Assembly (NCBI RefSeq): GCF_030068475.1
Contig: NZ_JAQOSP010000074.1
Coordinates: 1-63,020, forward strand
Direction of reading: 5' to 3'
Source: Roseofilum acuticapitatum BLCC-M154
Lineage (GTDB): Bacteria > Cyanobacteriota > Cyanobacteriia > Cyanobacteriales > Desertifilaceae
Length of the DNA stretch: 63,020 nt
In this document: one piece after another, positions 25,102-35,248 of the stretch
How the letters are laid out: each line of letters begins with the position of its first letter
How positions within the stretch are numbered: the first letter of the stretch is position 1
Made by a program: the position numbers and the translations under genes
The notes under the pieces: generated by a model
Told to the model about the DNA's origin: nothing
Database searches by the model: none
The model's input: only the letters and a program-made list of their open reading frames with translations

Positions 25102-27837
25102 CTACAAAGGAAAATTTTCCTGTAAGAAAGCTTCAGCCTGAGCGCGGTTTGTGAGTTCTCCATCTAAGGTCATCTCTAGCAGTTGATCCAAAATTACTTT
25201 AAATTGACGACCGGGTTTATAGCCCAATTGTTTTAAGTCATTCCCATTCAAAATGGGCTTGACTTGGGCGAATTTCCACAAATATAACCAGATCTTGTGC
25301 CGGAGAAGTCGGGGACTTTGTACCATGACTAAAATTAATGTGGGGAAGCGATAGGGCTGGAGAGTATTAACGATTTGGCTGGGGGATTCACAGGTGGGTA
25401 AATGGGAGAAAATGTCGATTTTTGCGGTTTCTAAATCCTTGAGGCGTTCGATACTTTCGGCAGGGAGTTGGAAACCGGAAGCAACTGGATAGCGGTATTC
25501 GGGGGCAAGATAGGCAATCATGACTTCGAGCAATAATTGCCAAGGGGGGCATAGTCCAGGGGGTTTAAATCGGTGTAAACATCGGTCTACTAAACTCAGT
25601 TGTTTCCAGAGTTGGGGAGTGAGTTCTAAGCTGGAGTGAATGCATTTAAGTGCGTCTAAATTTCCGAGCATTTGAATGGCTCTTTGCCAATAGTTGGCTT
25701 CTAGGATGTAGTTGAGTTCGTTTTTGAGCCGGGTTTGGAGGGCTGGCGCTCGGTTATTTTCGGCGATAGAGAGATCATACACGCCACTGGCGATCGCATA
25801 ACGAATATAGCCTTCGGTTTGTCCTTCTAAGCGAAACCCCAACCGCACGGCAAACCGCACAGCGCGATAAATGCGGGTGGGGTCTTCAATAAAGCTATTA
25901 GCATGTAATACGCGGATTAACTGGGCTTCTAAGTCTAAAATACCCCCAAAGAAATCTAATACTTCACCAATGCGGGGAGGCGTTAGGCGCAAGGCTAGGG
26001 CATTAATGGTGAAGTCACGACGGTATAAATCTTGGCGAATTGAGCTGGCTTCTACCTCCGGATTAGCCGCAGGATAGGGATAAAATTCTGTCCTTGCTGT
26101 AGCAATATCAACCCAAAGATTGCCTAATTCTGGGTGTTTATGCCAGAGCAAGGCGGCCGTTTGGAATTGCCCGTGGATTTGCAAGCGAGCGCCCGGATAT
26201 TTTTGCTGTAGGACTTTGGCTAACTCCACTCCAGCTCCTGGTTGGGCGGCGCGATGGTAGCCATCCACCACTAGATCGACATCCTGAAGGTCAATGGTGG
26301 TATCGGCATCTGCGAGGAGTAAATCCCGCACTCCTCCACCCACCAAGTATAAATGCCAACCTCTTTGTTCCGCCGCTAGGGCGGCTTGTCGCAAGACTTC
26401 CTGTAAGGTGTAGCTCAAACTCTCCCGTACCATTTGCTTCATGGTTTCTGGCAAATAGCAGGATTTGAGGCGATTGACTTGTATTTGTGACCCGACTTGC
26501 TGCCCGGTTTCCTGAAGATGAAATTGGCGCAAGACATCACTACGGGTGACAATTCCTACTAAATTGTCCTCTTCTAATACGGGTAAGCGACCAATATCAT
26601 AGGTGACCATTAAGGCCTCAATTTCTGGCAGTTGGGTTTCTGGGGTGATGGTTTTCAGATGGGGAGTCATGTAGCCTTTGACGGGAGCATGGGAAAAGCC
26701 ATGATGGAGGGCAATATCGAGGTCACGACGGGAAATAATGCCGACGAGTTGTCCTTGGGGATTGACAACGGATAATCCGGAGTGACCATAGCGTAATAAA
26801 ATACGCTGGGCTTGGGCGATCGTTGTTTCTGGTAAGATGGTTCGCACGGGGGAAGACATCAACTCCCGCGCAGTGGGTGCAGTGGGCACTTGCTCTTTGA
26901 GGTTTTGCACCAGCTCGGCAAAAATAGGTTCAATGTTGGTTCCTCGCAGGGTGAGGGAGGCAGCTTGAGCATGACCCCCTCCTCCGAGGGGGGCAAACAG
27001 GCGCTGGAGATTGAGGGGAGGATGGGAAGAAGAACGACATTTACGACGGGAGCGACCAATGACGGTGAGTCGTTTTTCTGCTCCTACTGGATACCATGTA
27101 CCGAAGAGTAGGGCATCGGTATGGGTTAATCCCATGAGTTGGGTGGCCACACTGGATAATCCGGGTATAAATTCTGCTGTGGGTAAGAGAACCCAGGATA
27201 ATTGATAGCCTTGTTGGGTCAGGGTTTGCAGTTGCTCTAGGGCGAGGGTGAGCAGGTCTTGCAGTTGGGGGGATAATCCGGGTTCTACATATTCTCCGAT
27301 TACGGCTAAACTGGCTCCTTGGGTCATTAACCAGGCTAGGGCGAGGGCATCTCTGGGGGTGCTGGAGTCATAGGTGAGGGAACCGGTATCGACATGAATG
27401 CCTAGGGCCATGACGGTGGCTTCTGCGGGGGTGAGTTCTAGGGAGGGCAGGGCTTGCAGACGCTCGACAATGAGGGTGGTGGTTGCGCCGACGGGTTCGA
27501 GGATGGAGTGGGTGAGGGGAAGGTCGGTCGGGGTGTCGAGATGATGGTCGTAGAGTTCGATGTGTTGCAGATGGGGTAAGTCGAACCAATCAGAGACGGG
27601 CCCGAGGCGATCGCGTTGTTGGGTATCGACTACGATTAAACTGCGGATGTTTTCCACATTCACCGAGCGGCGCTCAATTAAGGCATACTCATCCCGATAG
27701 AAGGCTAAGAATTCTCTAACGGTGGGATGACATCCCCCTGTCAGCACCACCTGAGCGCCCGGTTTGAGCCGCGTTAACCCTACTGCTGCCCCTAATGCAT
27801 CGAAGTCTGCGGTGGTATGGCATAAAATTAAATCCAT
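25102..27837 (-). CDS. DHH-CBS-tRNA nucleotidyltransferase fusion (CCA- or A-adding type)
   Basis: 911 residues in three parts. A DHH phosphoesterase-like domain (about 1-320) has HTTADFDALGAA, VVDTQQRD and LYDHHLDTP. Two CBS motifs (about 325-440) have ARELMSSPVRTI and GYMTPHLKTI. A poly(A) polymerase/tRNA nucleotidyltransferase head (about 475-630) has the signature LYLVGGGVRDLLL, the metal pair DVDLVVDG and RRDFTINALAL, followed by helical RNA-binding domains. It repairs or completes the tRNA 3' CCA end. Bacteria that split CCA addition use A-adding forms with this architecture, so A-adding is likely. It starts 4 bp after the cyclase stop. Confidence 0.88.
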   Translation of the reverse strand: MDLILCHTTADFDALGAAVGLTRLKPGAQVVLTGGCHPTVREFLAFYRDEYALIERRSVNVENIRSLIVVDTQQRDRLGPVSDWFDLPHLQHIELYDHHLDTPTDLPLTHSILEPVGATTTLIVERLQALPSLELTPAEATVMALGIHVDTGSLTYDSSTPRDALALAWLMTQGASLAVIGEYVEPGLSPQLQDLLTLALEQLQTLTQQGYQLSWVLLPTAEFIPGLSSVATQLMGLTHTDALLFGTWYPVGAEKRLTVIGRSRRKCRSSSHPPLNLQRLFAPLGGGGHAQAASLTLRGTNIEPIFAELVQNLKEQVPTAPTARELMSSPVRTILPETTIAQAQRILLRYGHSGLSVVNPQGQLVGIISRRDLDIALHHGFSHAPVKGYMTPHLKTITPETQLPEIEALMVTYDIGRLPVLEEDNLVGIVTRSDVLRQFHLQETGQQVGSQIQVNRLKSCYLPETMKQMVRESLSYTLQEVLRQAALAAEQRGWHLYLVGGGVRDLLLADADTTIDLQDVDLVVDGYHRAAQPGAGVELAKVLQQKYPGARLQIHGQFQTAALLWHKHPELGNLWVDIATARTEFYPYPAANPEVEASSIRQDLYRRDFTINALALRLTPPRIGEVLDFFGGILDLEAQLIRVLHANSFIEDPTRIYRAVRFAVRLGFRLEGQTEGYIRYAIASGVYDLSIAENNRAPALQTRLKNELNYILEANYWQRAIQMLGNLDALKCIHSSLELTPQLWKQLSLVDRCLHRFKPPGLCPPWQLLLEVMIAYLAPEYRYPVASGFQLPAESIERLKDLETAKIDIFSHLPTCESPSQIVNTLQPYRFPTLILVMVQSPRLLRHKIWLYLWKFAQVKPILNGNDLKQLGYKPGRQFKVILDQLLEMTLDGELTNRAQAEAFLQENFPL

Positions 27838-27841
27838 AACG

Positions 27842-30373
27842 CTACTTGGTGGTCATGGTATGCACACCATCCCAGGACTCTGGCGGAGGATTATCTAAAT
27901 ACACCTGAGCGCGTTCTAAGTGAATATTAATGGCTTTATCTGTAGGATCAATCATTTGCGCTTGCTCAAAATAGTCGAGTGCCTGGCTAAAGTCCCGATG
28001 GATATAGGCAGAGCGCCCTAAATGGTATAACTCTAGAAGCTGTTTCTGCTGGGAGTCTAGAGCTACATCCTTATCACCCAGCACTTGATAGATACTGACG
28101 GCTTCATTTTTGCCTTTGACTCGAATTTTATCCAGTTCTCTGACCCAAAGGCGATCGCCACACAACTTATAAGTATTCTCGCTAATAATAATATCACAGC
28201 CATATTCCTTCGTCACACCTTCCAAGCGAGCGCTCAAATTCACCCCATCCCCAATCACCGTATAATCCATCCGCTTACGGGAGCCAATATTTCCCGATAC
28301 CACTTCCCCGGAACTAATACCAATCCCAATGCGAATATGGGGTTGATTTTCCATAAATGTACTATTATTAAAAATCTGCAATCTGCGGCGCATATCTAAA
28401 GCCGATTTCACCGCCATCCAGGGATGATTCATTAGGGGAAGCGGCGCACCAAACACTGCCATTAAAGCATCCCCAATAAACTTATCTAAGGTTCCTTTGC
28501 AATTGAAGACCGCTTCAACCATTGTTTCAAAATACTGATTGAGTAAGGTCACCACTTCCTGAGCGCCTAAATTCTCCGTTAGGGTTGTATATCCCCGAAT
28601 ATCTGAAAACAAAATCGTCACATCTTTTCGTTCTCCAATCATCAAAGAATCATTATCCAAAGCCATCACCTGATCTACCACATCAGGATTCATATACCGA
28701 TACATGGTAGTTTTCATTCGCTTCTCTTGACTAATATCTTCTAACACCACCAATCCCCCCCTGACTTGACCACGAGGATTCGTCAGAGGATTAACAGTTA
28801 AATTAATGCTGCGCTCCACTTTCCCCACTTCTTCAGCCGGAATTTTAGCTTCTTTGGGATCGTTCCAGGGAATAAAAAAATCGGGATTTTGGGGGTCTTT
28901 AATCGCTAAATTAACCCGAATTACATCTGTATTAATCGGATAAATGCCCACTTTCAAATCTTGTTCAGGGATATATTGTTTCGTGCCATTTTTTAAGCTA
29001 TCTTCAATTCGCATCCTTAAATTTTCAATAGGGACAACTTCCCAAACTTTACGCCCAATCAGTTTAGATTCCCAGAGCTGAATCTGAGCTTTTGTCTCTT
29101 CTGAATTCCAATAACAACCGAGTAATTCTAAAGCAGCTTCATTAAGAGTGACGATTGTGCCTTGCATATCTGTGGAGATTACAGCATCTGATAAGCTCTC
29201 TAAAATGTCTTTTTGATATTGTTTTTCTAGGAGAACACTTTCAAAGAGTTGGGCATTTTCCAGCGCCATACCAGCCTGAATATTAAAGGCTTGCATGAAT
29301 TCTTCATCAGAGCTGGTAAAACTTCCCTGTTCTTTATTAATCAGTTGGGTAACACCAATCAATTTTTTGGCCGAATTAAACACGGGCATACATAAAATAT
29401 TGCGGGTATGATAACCCGATCGCTTATCGGTACTCGGATCGAATCTCGGATCTTCATAGGCATTGGGAATATTTAGGAGTTCTCCGGTCGAAGCCACATA
29501 ACCCGCAATTCCCTTATTTGTGGGAATCCGGATTTCCATGAGGGTTTTGCCATCCGCTTTAGCAATTTTTGTCCAGAGTTCTTGATTTTCTTTACTGAGT
29601 AAAAAGAGGGTGCTGCGGTCAGCTTTCATCAAATCTCGTGCTTGTTCCATCACCGATTTTAAGGTCAATTCCACATCTAAACTTTGACCGAGGGTTTGAG
29701 TGGCTTTTAAGAGGGCTTCGGCTCCCCGTTGATTGCGAGCCGCAAGATAAAAGGATTGACAAGTTTCTAGGATAATTCCAATCGATTCGGAAAAATCTTT
29801 AAAGATTTCTTCATCCTCAGCCGAAAAGGGTAATCCTCCGGCTTTATTCGAGAGTTGCACCACTGCTACGACTTTCCCTTTACTGCTAGTAATGGGCATA
29901 CAGAGAAGGCTTTTGGTTTGATAATTGGTTTGTTTATCGAGTTCGGGTTGAAATAGGGGATGATTGGGGGCATCTTCAACATTTAAGCATTGTCCTGTGA
30001 TGGCCACATGACCCGCCATACCGATATGGAGGGGAAAGCGGATTTCAATGGGCTTTTCGGCATCCGGTTGATTAATTTTTGACCACAACTGCCCTTTATC
30101 TTCATTGACTAAGAAAATTAGGGTGCGATCGGCTTGTAAAATTTGCCCAATTTTCAGGGTGAGAGCATCTAGAATCTGTTCCAACATGGCTTCTAGGGCT
30201 TCATTGTTGATCAACTCGATCGCCCTTAAAAATTGCTGGAACTCAGCCGTGATAAAATCAAGTAAACAAATAAACTCTTTAACCGGGAGGTCTTTCACCC
30301 TTGCGGTTAAAGCCCCCATCATGTTCACTTGAGCAAGAGTAGCCAGAACGCTGCCAGTGTTGGGTAAGGTCAT
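27842..30373 (-). CDS. GAF-GAF-PAS class III adenylate cyclase (CyaB1-like)
   Basis: 843 residues. Order: GAF-A (about 65-215), GAF-B (about 235-385), PAS (about 395-550), cyclase catalytic domain (about 590-780), TPR-like tail. Both GAF domains keep the NKFDE signature (NKAGGLPFSAEDE and NKEQGSFTSSDEE), the mark of cyclic-nucleotide-binding GAFs. Catalytic residues are intact: two Asp in LFSDIRGY and FIGDALMAVF, Lys in LDKFIGD, Thr in MDYTVIGD, Asn and Arg in GVNLSARLEG. The layout matches Anabaena CyaB1 and CyaB2, whose GAF-B binds cAMP and activates the enzyme. Co-directional with the tRNA enzyme, 4 bp apart. Confidence 0.9.
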   Translation of the reverse strand: MTLPNTGSVLATLAQVNMMGALTARVKDLPVKEFICLLDFITAEFQQFLRAIELINNEALEAMLEQILDALTLKIGQILQADRTLIFLVNEDKGQLWSKINQPDAEKPIEIRFPLHIGMAGHVAITGQCLNVEDAPNHPLFQPELDKQTNYQTKSLLCMPITSSKGKVVAVVQLSNKAGGLPFSAEDEEIFKDFSESIGIILETCQSFYLAARNQRGAEALLKATQTLGQSLDVELTLKSVMEQARDLMKADRSTLFLLSKENQELWTKIAKADGKTLMEIRIPTNKGIAGYVASTGELLNIPNAYEDPRFDPSTDKRSGYHTRNILCMPVFNSAKKLIGVTQLINKEQGSFTSSDEEFMQAFNIQAGMALENAQLFESVLLEKQYQKDILESLSDAVISTDMQGTIVTLNEAALELLGCYWNSEETKAQIQLWESKLIGRKVWEVVPIENLRMRIEDSLKNGTKQYIPEQDLKVGIYPINTDVIRVNLAIKDPQNPDFFIPWNDPKEAKIPAEEVGKVERSINLTVNPLTNPRGQVRGGLVVLEDISQEKRMKTTMYRYMNPDVVDQVMALDNDSLMIGERKDVTILFSDIRGYTTLTENLGAQEVVTLLNQYFETMVEAVFNCKGTLDKFIGDALMAVFGAPLPLMNHPWMAVKSALDMRRRLQIFNNSTFMENQPHIRIGIGISSGEVVSGNIGSRKRMDYTVIGDGVNLSARLEGVTKEYGCDIIISENTYKLCGDRLWVRELDKIRVKGKNEAVSIYQVLGDKDVALDSQQKQLLELYHLGRSAYIHRDFSQALDYFEQAQMIDPTDKAINIHLERAQVYLDNPPPESWDGVHTMTTK

Positions 30374-30486
30374 AGGAATGCCAAGCTACGGGATCTAACT
30401 TCTTATTGTATGTTAACTAGATTTGTCCATCCCGATCTGCCTCCTCCTGGGATATTCTGATCCAAGAGTATCATAAAGTACGATTT

Positions 30487-32394
30487 TCATGCTTTAACTG
30501 GGGTTTGCGTCACGGGCAGAATGACTCGTACTTCTGTGCCTTGGCCAATTTGGGAAAACAGGCGAATATCCCCGTTATGCTGTTGAATAATTTGATAACT
30601 AATGGATAGTCCTAACCCAGTGCCCGAACCGACGGGTTTAGTGGTGAAAAATGGATTGAAGACTTGGGCTTGAATGTCTTGGGGAATGCCAGCTCCGTTA
30701 TCGGTAATGGTGACTTGCACTTGGCGATCGTTTAAGCAAAAAGTGGAGATGATAATATGGGGAGGCTCAATGTCTTGAGGATTTTGGAGAGCATCAATTG
30801 CATTACCGATCAGATGCATCCAGACTTGATTGAGTTGGGCAGGATAGCACTCAATAAGAGGTAAATTTTGATAGTTCTTAGTAACGGTAATTGTCGATTG
30901 AAAACGATGGTCTAACATCACGAGGGTACTGTCTAGACCTTCATGAAGATCTACGGTTTTTACGTCAGATTCATCTAAGCGGGAGAAGTTTCTGAGGGAA
31001 ATTACGAGATTTTTAATCCGTTCCGAGCCTTGCTTCATGGAACCGATCATTTGGGGTAAATCTTGTTCTAGAAAGGGTAAATCAATCTCACAGATATACT
31101 GGTCAATTTCTGGATCGGGCTGGGGATAATGTTGTTGATAAAGATGTAATAGTTCTAATAAATCTTGGCTATAGATTTCGGTATGGCGGAGGTTGCCATA
31201 AATAAAGTTGACGGGATTATTAATTTCATGGGCGAGTCCAGCGACCATCTGACCTAAGCTGGACATTTTTTCGGTTTGAATGAGTTGGGTTTGGGTCTGT
31301 TGCAGTTGGGCTAAGGTTTGGTTGAGTTGTTGGTTTTTAGATTTGAGGCGCTTTTCTGAGTTTTGCAGTTGTTCGGCGATCTGTTGGCGTTGGATAATTT
31401 CGATGTTGAGGGTTTGGTTAGTGTTTTCTAGGTGATGATAGGTGTGAATATAATCAAGGATGAGTCCGGTTAAGGGAACAAGATAGGCAATAATTTTGAG
31501 AAAGTGAGCGATATTAAAGTGGTTATCGAAGAGGGAAGTCGAACCAAAGGCCATGTGGAGTTGGGTGGCAACATTGGGTAAGGTGCTAATAATGAGGGCG
31601 TGGGAAAAGAGGCTCGGATATTGGTGGTAGAAGTGGGGATAAATCCAAAGTCCACCGATGAGAAAGAGGAGTAGGGGAATGAGATCCCAAGGCCGGGTGA
31701 AGAGAGCGCCGGGATACATGGTTTCTGGCAGGGTGCTTTGGGTGGCGCAAAGATAGATGATTTGGTAAGCAATGAGACCAAAGATGAGGCTCAATATGAT
31801 GACAATGGGGAATTTACGTTGCCAGCGTTGGGCTGTGGGAAGGAGCAATAGGCAGACTCCGATTAGGGTAATGATGGCGTTGAATAGGCGGCAGATAGCC
31901 CAGGTGAAGGGGATGAGGTTGTGGTTGTCGGCAACGGCGGAAATGAGGCGATCGGCGGCTAGGGTATGGAAGGCATCCATGACTCCGGCGAAGAAGAGGG
32001 TGATGCCTAGGATGGGGGTGGTTACGTCCTGTTGAATTTTGAAGTGGGCGAAGGCGAGGATGGTGGTAAAGATGGCGGTGCAAAAGGCACTCCATTCTAA
32101 GATGGTATGGGTAAAACTGCCGGATAGGGTGTGGTGTAGGGTGTCGGTGAGTTGGTTGGGGGTGAGGTTAGCGGCGGCTTCGAGATCTAGGGCTGGGGCG
32201 TAAGTGCCAAAGTCTACTCCGATGAGGTTGAGGGTGATGGGGAGTAGGCAAATACTGAGTATGGCGATCGCCAGTGAGCGAGGAAGTTGTAAGGGTTGTT
32301 GTGAGGTTTGGGTTGGGGAAACTAGGGATTTTGATCCCCAGATGAGTTGGAAAAATTGGCTGAGAGAATGAATGAGATAATGGGTTTTAAGCAA
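30487..32394 (-). CDS. Membrane sensor histidine kinase with MASE3-like N-terminal domain
   Basis: 635 residues. About eight membrane helices occupy residues 35-310, with LFFAGVMDAFHTLAAD and ILEWSAFCTAIF resembling MASE3-type membrane sensors. A long coiled coil follows (about 315-375). The phospho-acceptor His lies in MVAGLAHEINNPVNFIYGNL (about residue 385), and the ATPase domain has DNGAGIP and GSGTGLGLS. No receiver or regulator gene is adjacent. The signal is unknown. The kinase core is intact. Confidence 0.82.
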   Translation of the reverse strand: MLKTHYLIHSLSQFFQLIWGSKSLVSPTQTSQQPLQLPRSLAIAILSICLLPITLNLIGVDFGTYAPALDLEAAANLTPNQLTDTLHHTLSGSFTHTILEWSAFCTAIFTTILAFAHFKIQQDVTTPILGITLFFAGVMDAFHTLAADRLISAVADNHNLIPFTWAICRLFNAIITLIGVCLLLLPTAQRWQRKFPIVIILSLIFGLIAYQIIYLCATQSTLPETMYPGALFTRPWDLIPLLLFLIGGLWIYPHFYHQYPSLFSHALIISTLPNVATQLHMAFGSTSLFDNHFNIAHFLKIIAYLVPLTGLILDYIHTYHHLENTNQTLNIEIIQRQQIAEQLQNSEKRLKSKNQQLNQTLAQLQQTQTQLIQTEKMSSLGQMVAGLAHEINNPVNFIYGNLRHTEIYSQDLLELLHLYQQHYPQPDPEIDQYICEIDLPFLEQDLPQMIGSMKQGSERIKNLVISLRNFSRLDESDVKTVDLHEGLDSTLVMLDHRFQSTITVTKNYQNLPLIECYPAQLNQVWMHLIGNAIDALQNPQDIEPPHIIISTFCLNDRQVQVTITDNGAGIPQDIQAQVFNPFFTTKPVGSGTGLGLSISYQIIQQHNGDIRLFSQIGQGTEVRVILPVTQTPVKA

Positions 32395-32620
32395 GATTTG
32401 AGCCTATTCTTGGGCAATAGCAGGAACTTGGGAGCTGTCTGGTATTGATAGATGCATCCTGGAAGAGCTGACGAATGCAAACCTGAGCATGTCAGAAGAA
32501 ATTACAGGAAATCTTGACATTTGTCAAAGAGAGGAGAATACTCAAGCCTACAAAGAGAACCCAAATTATGAAGTAGCTAGGGTTACAAAGTCTGGCTAGA
32601 AGTGCAATATCAAGAATTTC

Positions 32621-33145
32621 CTATTTGAAGAGATCCATCAAGATTTGGGCGGGTTTGGCAAATCGATTGAGTTGCTCGTAAGCTTCGATGAGCCGTTCCC
32701 CTTCTACTTCCACATCTGGTGTCGGATAGTTTTGCAGGGTTTCGAGTAAGGTGATTTCCCCATCATTACTGGCTGATAAAATCAAGGCTGCGCGGAGGGC
32801 TTGAGTATTTGAACTCTGGGAAGGAGTATGGACAATTTCCGCGACGCGATCCAAAATTTTGCGCCCAATGGTGCTATTTAAAACTCTATCGAGAAATAAA
32901 ATATCTATGGTAATGGGAGCGGTTAAGAGGGTACGCAACTCTTCTGGATTTTGTCCTAGGGTTTGTAAGTTGCGTTTGAGAGCGGGGGTCATTTCTCCGG
33001 TGTCTGCAAAGGTGGTGAGTTCAGCGACGGAGAGCGATCGCCGAAAGACGGAATATTTAAACACGATGCGCTCTGCACTCCAACTGGGAAGGGAGATCAG
33101 GGGAGAGAAGAAGGCGATCGCTAAAAGGGTTATCCAGGTTTTCAT
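32621..33145 (-). CDS. Exported DUF1400-type protein
   Basis: 174 residues with a clear signal peptide (MKTWITLLAIAFFSPLIS, cleavage near SWSA). The rest, AERIVFKYSVFRRSLSVAEL through LDRVLNSTIGRKILDRVAEI, matches the DUF1400 domain found alone or before alpha/beta hydrolases in cyanobacteria. Here only DUF1400 is present and no hydrolase follows. Function unknown. It is the last of three genes on this strand. Confidence 0.75.
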   Translation of the reverse strand: MKTWITLLAIAFFSPLISLPSWSAERIVFKYSVFRRSLSVAELTTFADTGEMTPALKRNLQTLGQNPEELRTLLTAPITIDILFLDRVLNSTIGRKILDRVAEIVHTPSQSSNTQALRAALILSASNDGEITLLETLQNYPTPDVEVEGERLIEAYEQLNRFAKPAQILMDLFK

Positions 33146-33207
33146 CGGTAAAATGGGATTAAAGTCTTAGGTCTTTACGACAAATTTAACTTGCCTTGAG
33201 TTTCTGC

Positions 33208-33651
33208 TTATTTTTTCAGAAACAAAATCGCGCCTGCTAATACCAGTCCCATCCCTAAATAACGGGCTATTGTCATCGGACGGGGGTCAAGTCCGATGCC
33301 ATAGCTATCCAATAAGGAACCGAGAAAAAATTGTACGGCTAAACTTAAGGAAAAGGTCGCCAATAAACCCACCCGCGAGACACAATAAGCAATGCCACCT
33401 ACAATCACTAAACCACAGATTCCTGGCAGAATCGCATAGCCGGGTAAGAGCGTGTAGTTACTCCAGGTATAGCCTGCAAATAGGGTACGCAAGAGAGCGA
33501 TCGCTAAAATCAGCAACCCCCCACCCCCATAGGTGATTACAATATTATCAAACACACCTAACTTCTGTTCTAAAATGCCCATAGCTTGAGCTTGTACCGT
33601 TACCGAAACACCTACGGCAACGACAACTAATAACGTGATAAATTGGGTCAT
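33208..33651 (-). CDS. DMT-type small membrane transporter (DUF606/YdcZ family)
   Basis: 147 residues with five predicted membrane helices. The amino half (LVVVAVGVSVTVQAQAMGIL) and the carboxyl half (VGLLATFSLSLAVQFFLGSL, then MTIARYLGMGLVLAGAILFL) fit the half-size DUF606 transporters. These function as dimers or pairs; only one half gene is present here. Substrate unknown. It starts 24 bp after the VOC protein stop. Confidence 0.75.
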   Translation of the reverse strand: MTQFITLLVVVAVGVSVTVQAQAMGILEQKLGVFDNIVITYGGGGLLILAIALLRTLFAGYTWSNYTLLPGYAILPGICGLVIVGGIAYCVSRVGLLATFSLSLAVQFFLGSLLDSYGIGLDPRPMTIARYLGMGLVLAGAILFLKK

Positions 33652-33675
33652 AATGAGCCGATCCTTCCGACCGGA

Positions 33676-34263
33676 TTAACTAGAAATTTCTGTGATTTCA
33701 ATCACCCGCTCTTGCAGGTCTTTCACTAAAAAATTTAGAGGTTTATTGCGACGAATTTTATTTTTTACTCCTCGCAATTGTACCCGCATTAACACCTGTT
33801 CGAGACAATCATGATCGAAACAAACATGGCGTTGGCGGTTATTATGACCCAAACTTGCGCCTGAAATTACATGCAGTTGGGCATTTTTCTTTAATTGATA
33901 CCAAAGTCCTTCTGGGACTTCTTTTTGCACCGTTTGCGTTATTCCTGGAGACAGATAGAGGGGATCTAAGCCAGTTGTTCCCAAGGTTTGCTCATAATTA
34001 TAATAATAATGAAGGGGTACATCAGCTTCGGGTAATTGCAGTACATCCTCGTATAATCCTCTAGCAATCTCTAAATCAGATACCATAATCGTATAAACTT
34101 TAGGGGCACTACTGAGGAACATCCACATGGCTCCAGCATAGGCCATGAGCAACATGACCATAATTCCCTGGGTGGAAAAGAGGGAATCAATAGGTAAGAA
34201 TGAAAACATGGAACCGAGTACAGGAATCTGCAAACCTGGGATTAATTGTGTTTCTAAGACCAT
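33676..34263 (-). CDS. Membrane-anchored VOC (glyoxalase-like) domain protein
   Basis: 195 residues. A hydrophobic segment (about 33-52) is followed by a glyoxalase/dioxygenase-like beta-alpha fold: KVYTIMVSDLEIARGLYEDV, then HVCFDHDCLEQVLMRVQLRG and LQERVIEITEIS. His and Glu residues suited to metal binding are present, but the full ligand set cannot be confirmed by eye. First gene of a three-gene strand block. Function unassigned. Confidence 0.6.
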   Translation of the reverse strand: MVLETQLIPGLQIPVLGSMFSFLPIDSLFSTQGIMVMLLMAYAGAMWMFLSSAPKVYTIMVSDLEIARGLYEDVLQLPEADVPLHYYYNYEQTLGTTGLDPLYLSPGITQTVQKEVPEGLWYQLKKNAQLHVISGASLGHNNRQRHVCFDHDCLEQVLMRVQLRGVKNKIRRNKPLNFLVKDLQERVIEITEISS

Positions 34264-34374
34264 GGACTCAAAATCAGGGCAATGTTATTTAAGAATAATG
34301 GCATCAAGGGGAAGCTATCCCACTTGTGCCCATTATTCTAGCAACTTTGGGCTAAATCGGAAGAGGAGTCAACG

Positions 34375-35178
34375 GTGGTGTGGTTAGCTTTGGCTATGGG
34401 AAATTCTCGGTTTCATTGGGGAATTGGCGATCGCCACGCCTTGCTCTGCCGTTGGGATACCGAACTTTTATCCGTAGATGAAATTCAGCTCATAATCCCT
34501 GAACTAGAACAGGGAAAGATTCCAGAGCTACTTTTACAAAATTGCCCCCTCAAGGATGATTATTTGGGGGAAACTTTTAATACTCTGACTCTCCGGATTG
34601 CATCAGTAATTCCCGAAATTACGCCCATCTGGAGATCCTATTCCCAAACCCATATCATTGAATTAGCCGATCTACCCCTCAAGGGAGTCTATCCCACCTT
34701 GGGCATCGATCGCGCTTTAGCCGTTCTCGGTGCAGGAACAAAATGGGGATGGCCGGTTTTAGTCATCGATGGGGGAACTGCGCTCACTCTAACTGGAGCT
34801 AATGGCGATCGCCATTTAATCGGAGGAGCCATCTTACCCGGACTAGGACTGCAAACCCGTCTATTAGCCCAACATACCCGCACCTTACCCCAAATCAGCC
34901 TATCGGAGCAACTGCCCAAACGCTGGAGTTTGGAGACGCAAGAGGCGATCGCCAGTGGTATTCTCTATACCCTCTTAGCCGGTTTACACGATTTTATCCA
35001 AAATTGGCATACCCAATATCCCCAAACTCCCATCATTCTCACCGGTGGAGACGGAAAATACTTAACTCAACTCCTCACCCAACAGTATCCCTCATTACAT
35101 TCTCATCTCCATTATGATCCCGATTTAATCTTCCTGGGTATCGCAAAAACAGCCCCTGAACGCGGATTATACGGATGA
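34375..35178 (+). CDS. coaX: Type III pantothenate kinase (CoaX)
   Basis: 267 residues. It has the ASKHA-type motifs of CoaX: LAMGNSRFHWGIGD at the start, TLGIDRALAVLGAGTKWGWP with the catalytic Asp, VIDGGTALTLTG, GGAILPGLGLQTRLL and ILTGGDGKYL. It phosphorylates pantothenate in coenzyme A synthesis. The start is one of two adjacent GTG codons, with GAGGAG 8-13 bp upstream. The last codons (RGLYG and stop) form the left arm of the palindrome before the next gene. Confidence 0.92.
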   Translation: MVWLALAMGNSRFHWGIGDRHALLCRWDTELLSVDEIQLIIPELEQGKIPELLLQNCPLKDDYLGETFNTLTLRIASVIPEITPIWRSYSQTHIIELADLPLKGVYPTLGIDRALAVLGAGTKWGWPVLVIDGGTALTLTGANGDRHLIGGAILPGLGLQTRLLAQHTRTLPQISLSEQLPKRWSLETQEAIASGILYTLLAGLHDFIQNWHTQYPQTPIILTGGDGKYLTQLLTQQYPSLHSHLHYDPDLIFLGIAKTAPERGLYG

Positions 35179-35246
35179 AAAGATGAACACGGATGGGGTA
35201 TAATCAAAAAATCCGTGTAATCCTATCATCCGCATAATCCGCGTCC
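35161..35246. repeat. 86-bp imperfect palindrome overlapping the coaX 3' end
   Basis: The outer arms CGCGGATTATACGGATGA (35161-35178) and TCATCCGCATAATCCGCG (35229-35246) pair, and inner ACACGGAT and ATCCGTGT also pair. The left arm is the last five codons and stop of coaX. The right arm ends just before the start region of the GxxExxY gene. The fold could act as a terminator for coaX or as a recognition structure for the nuclease. Confidence 0.75.
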
Positions 35247-35248
35247 CC

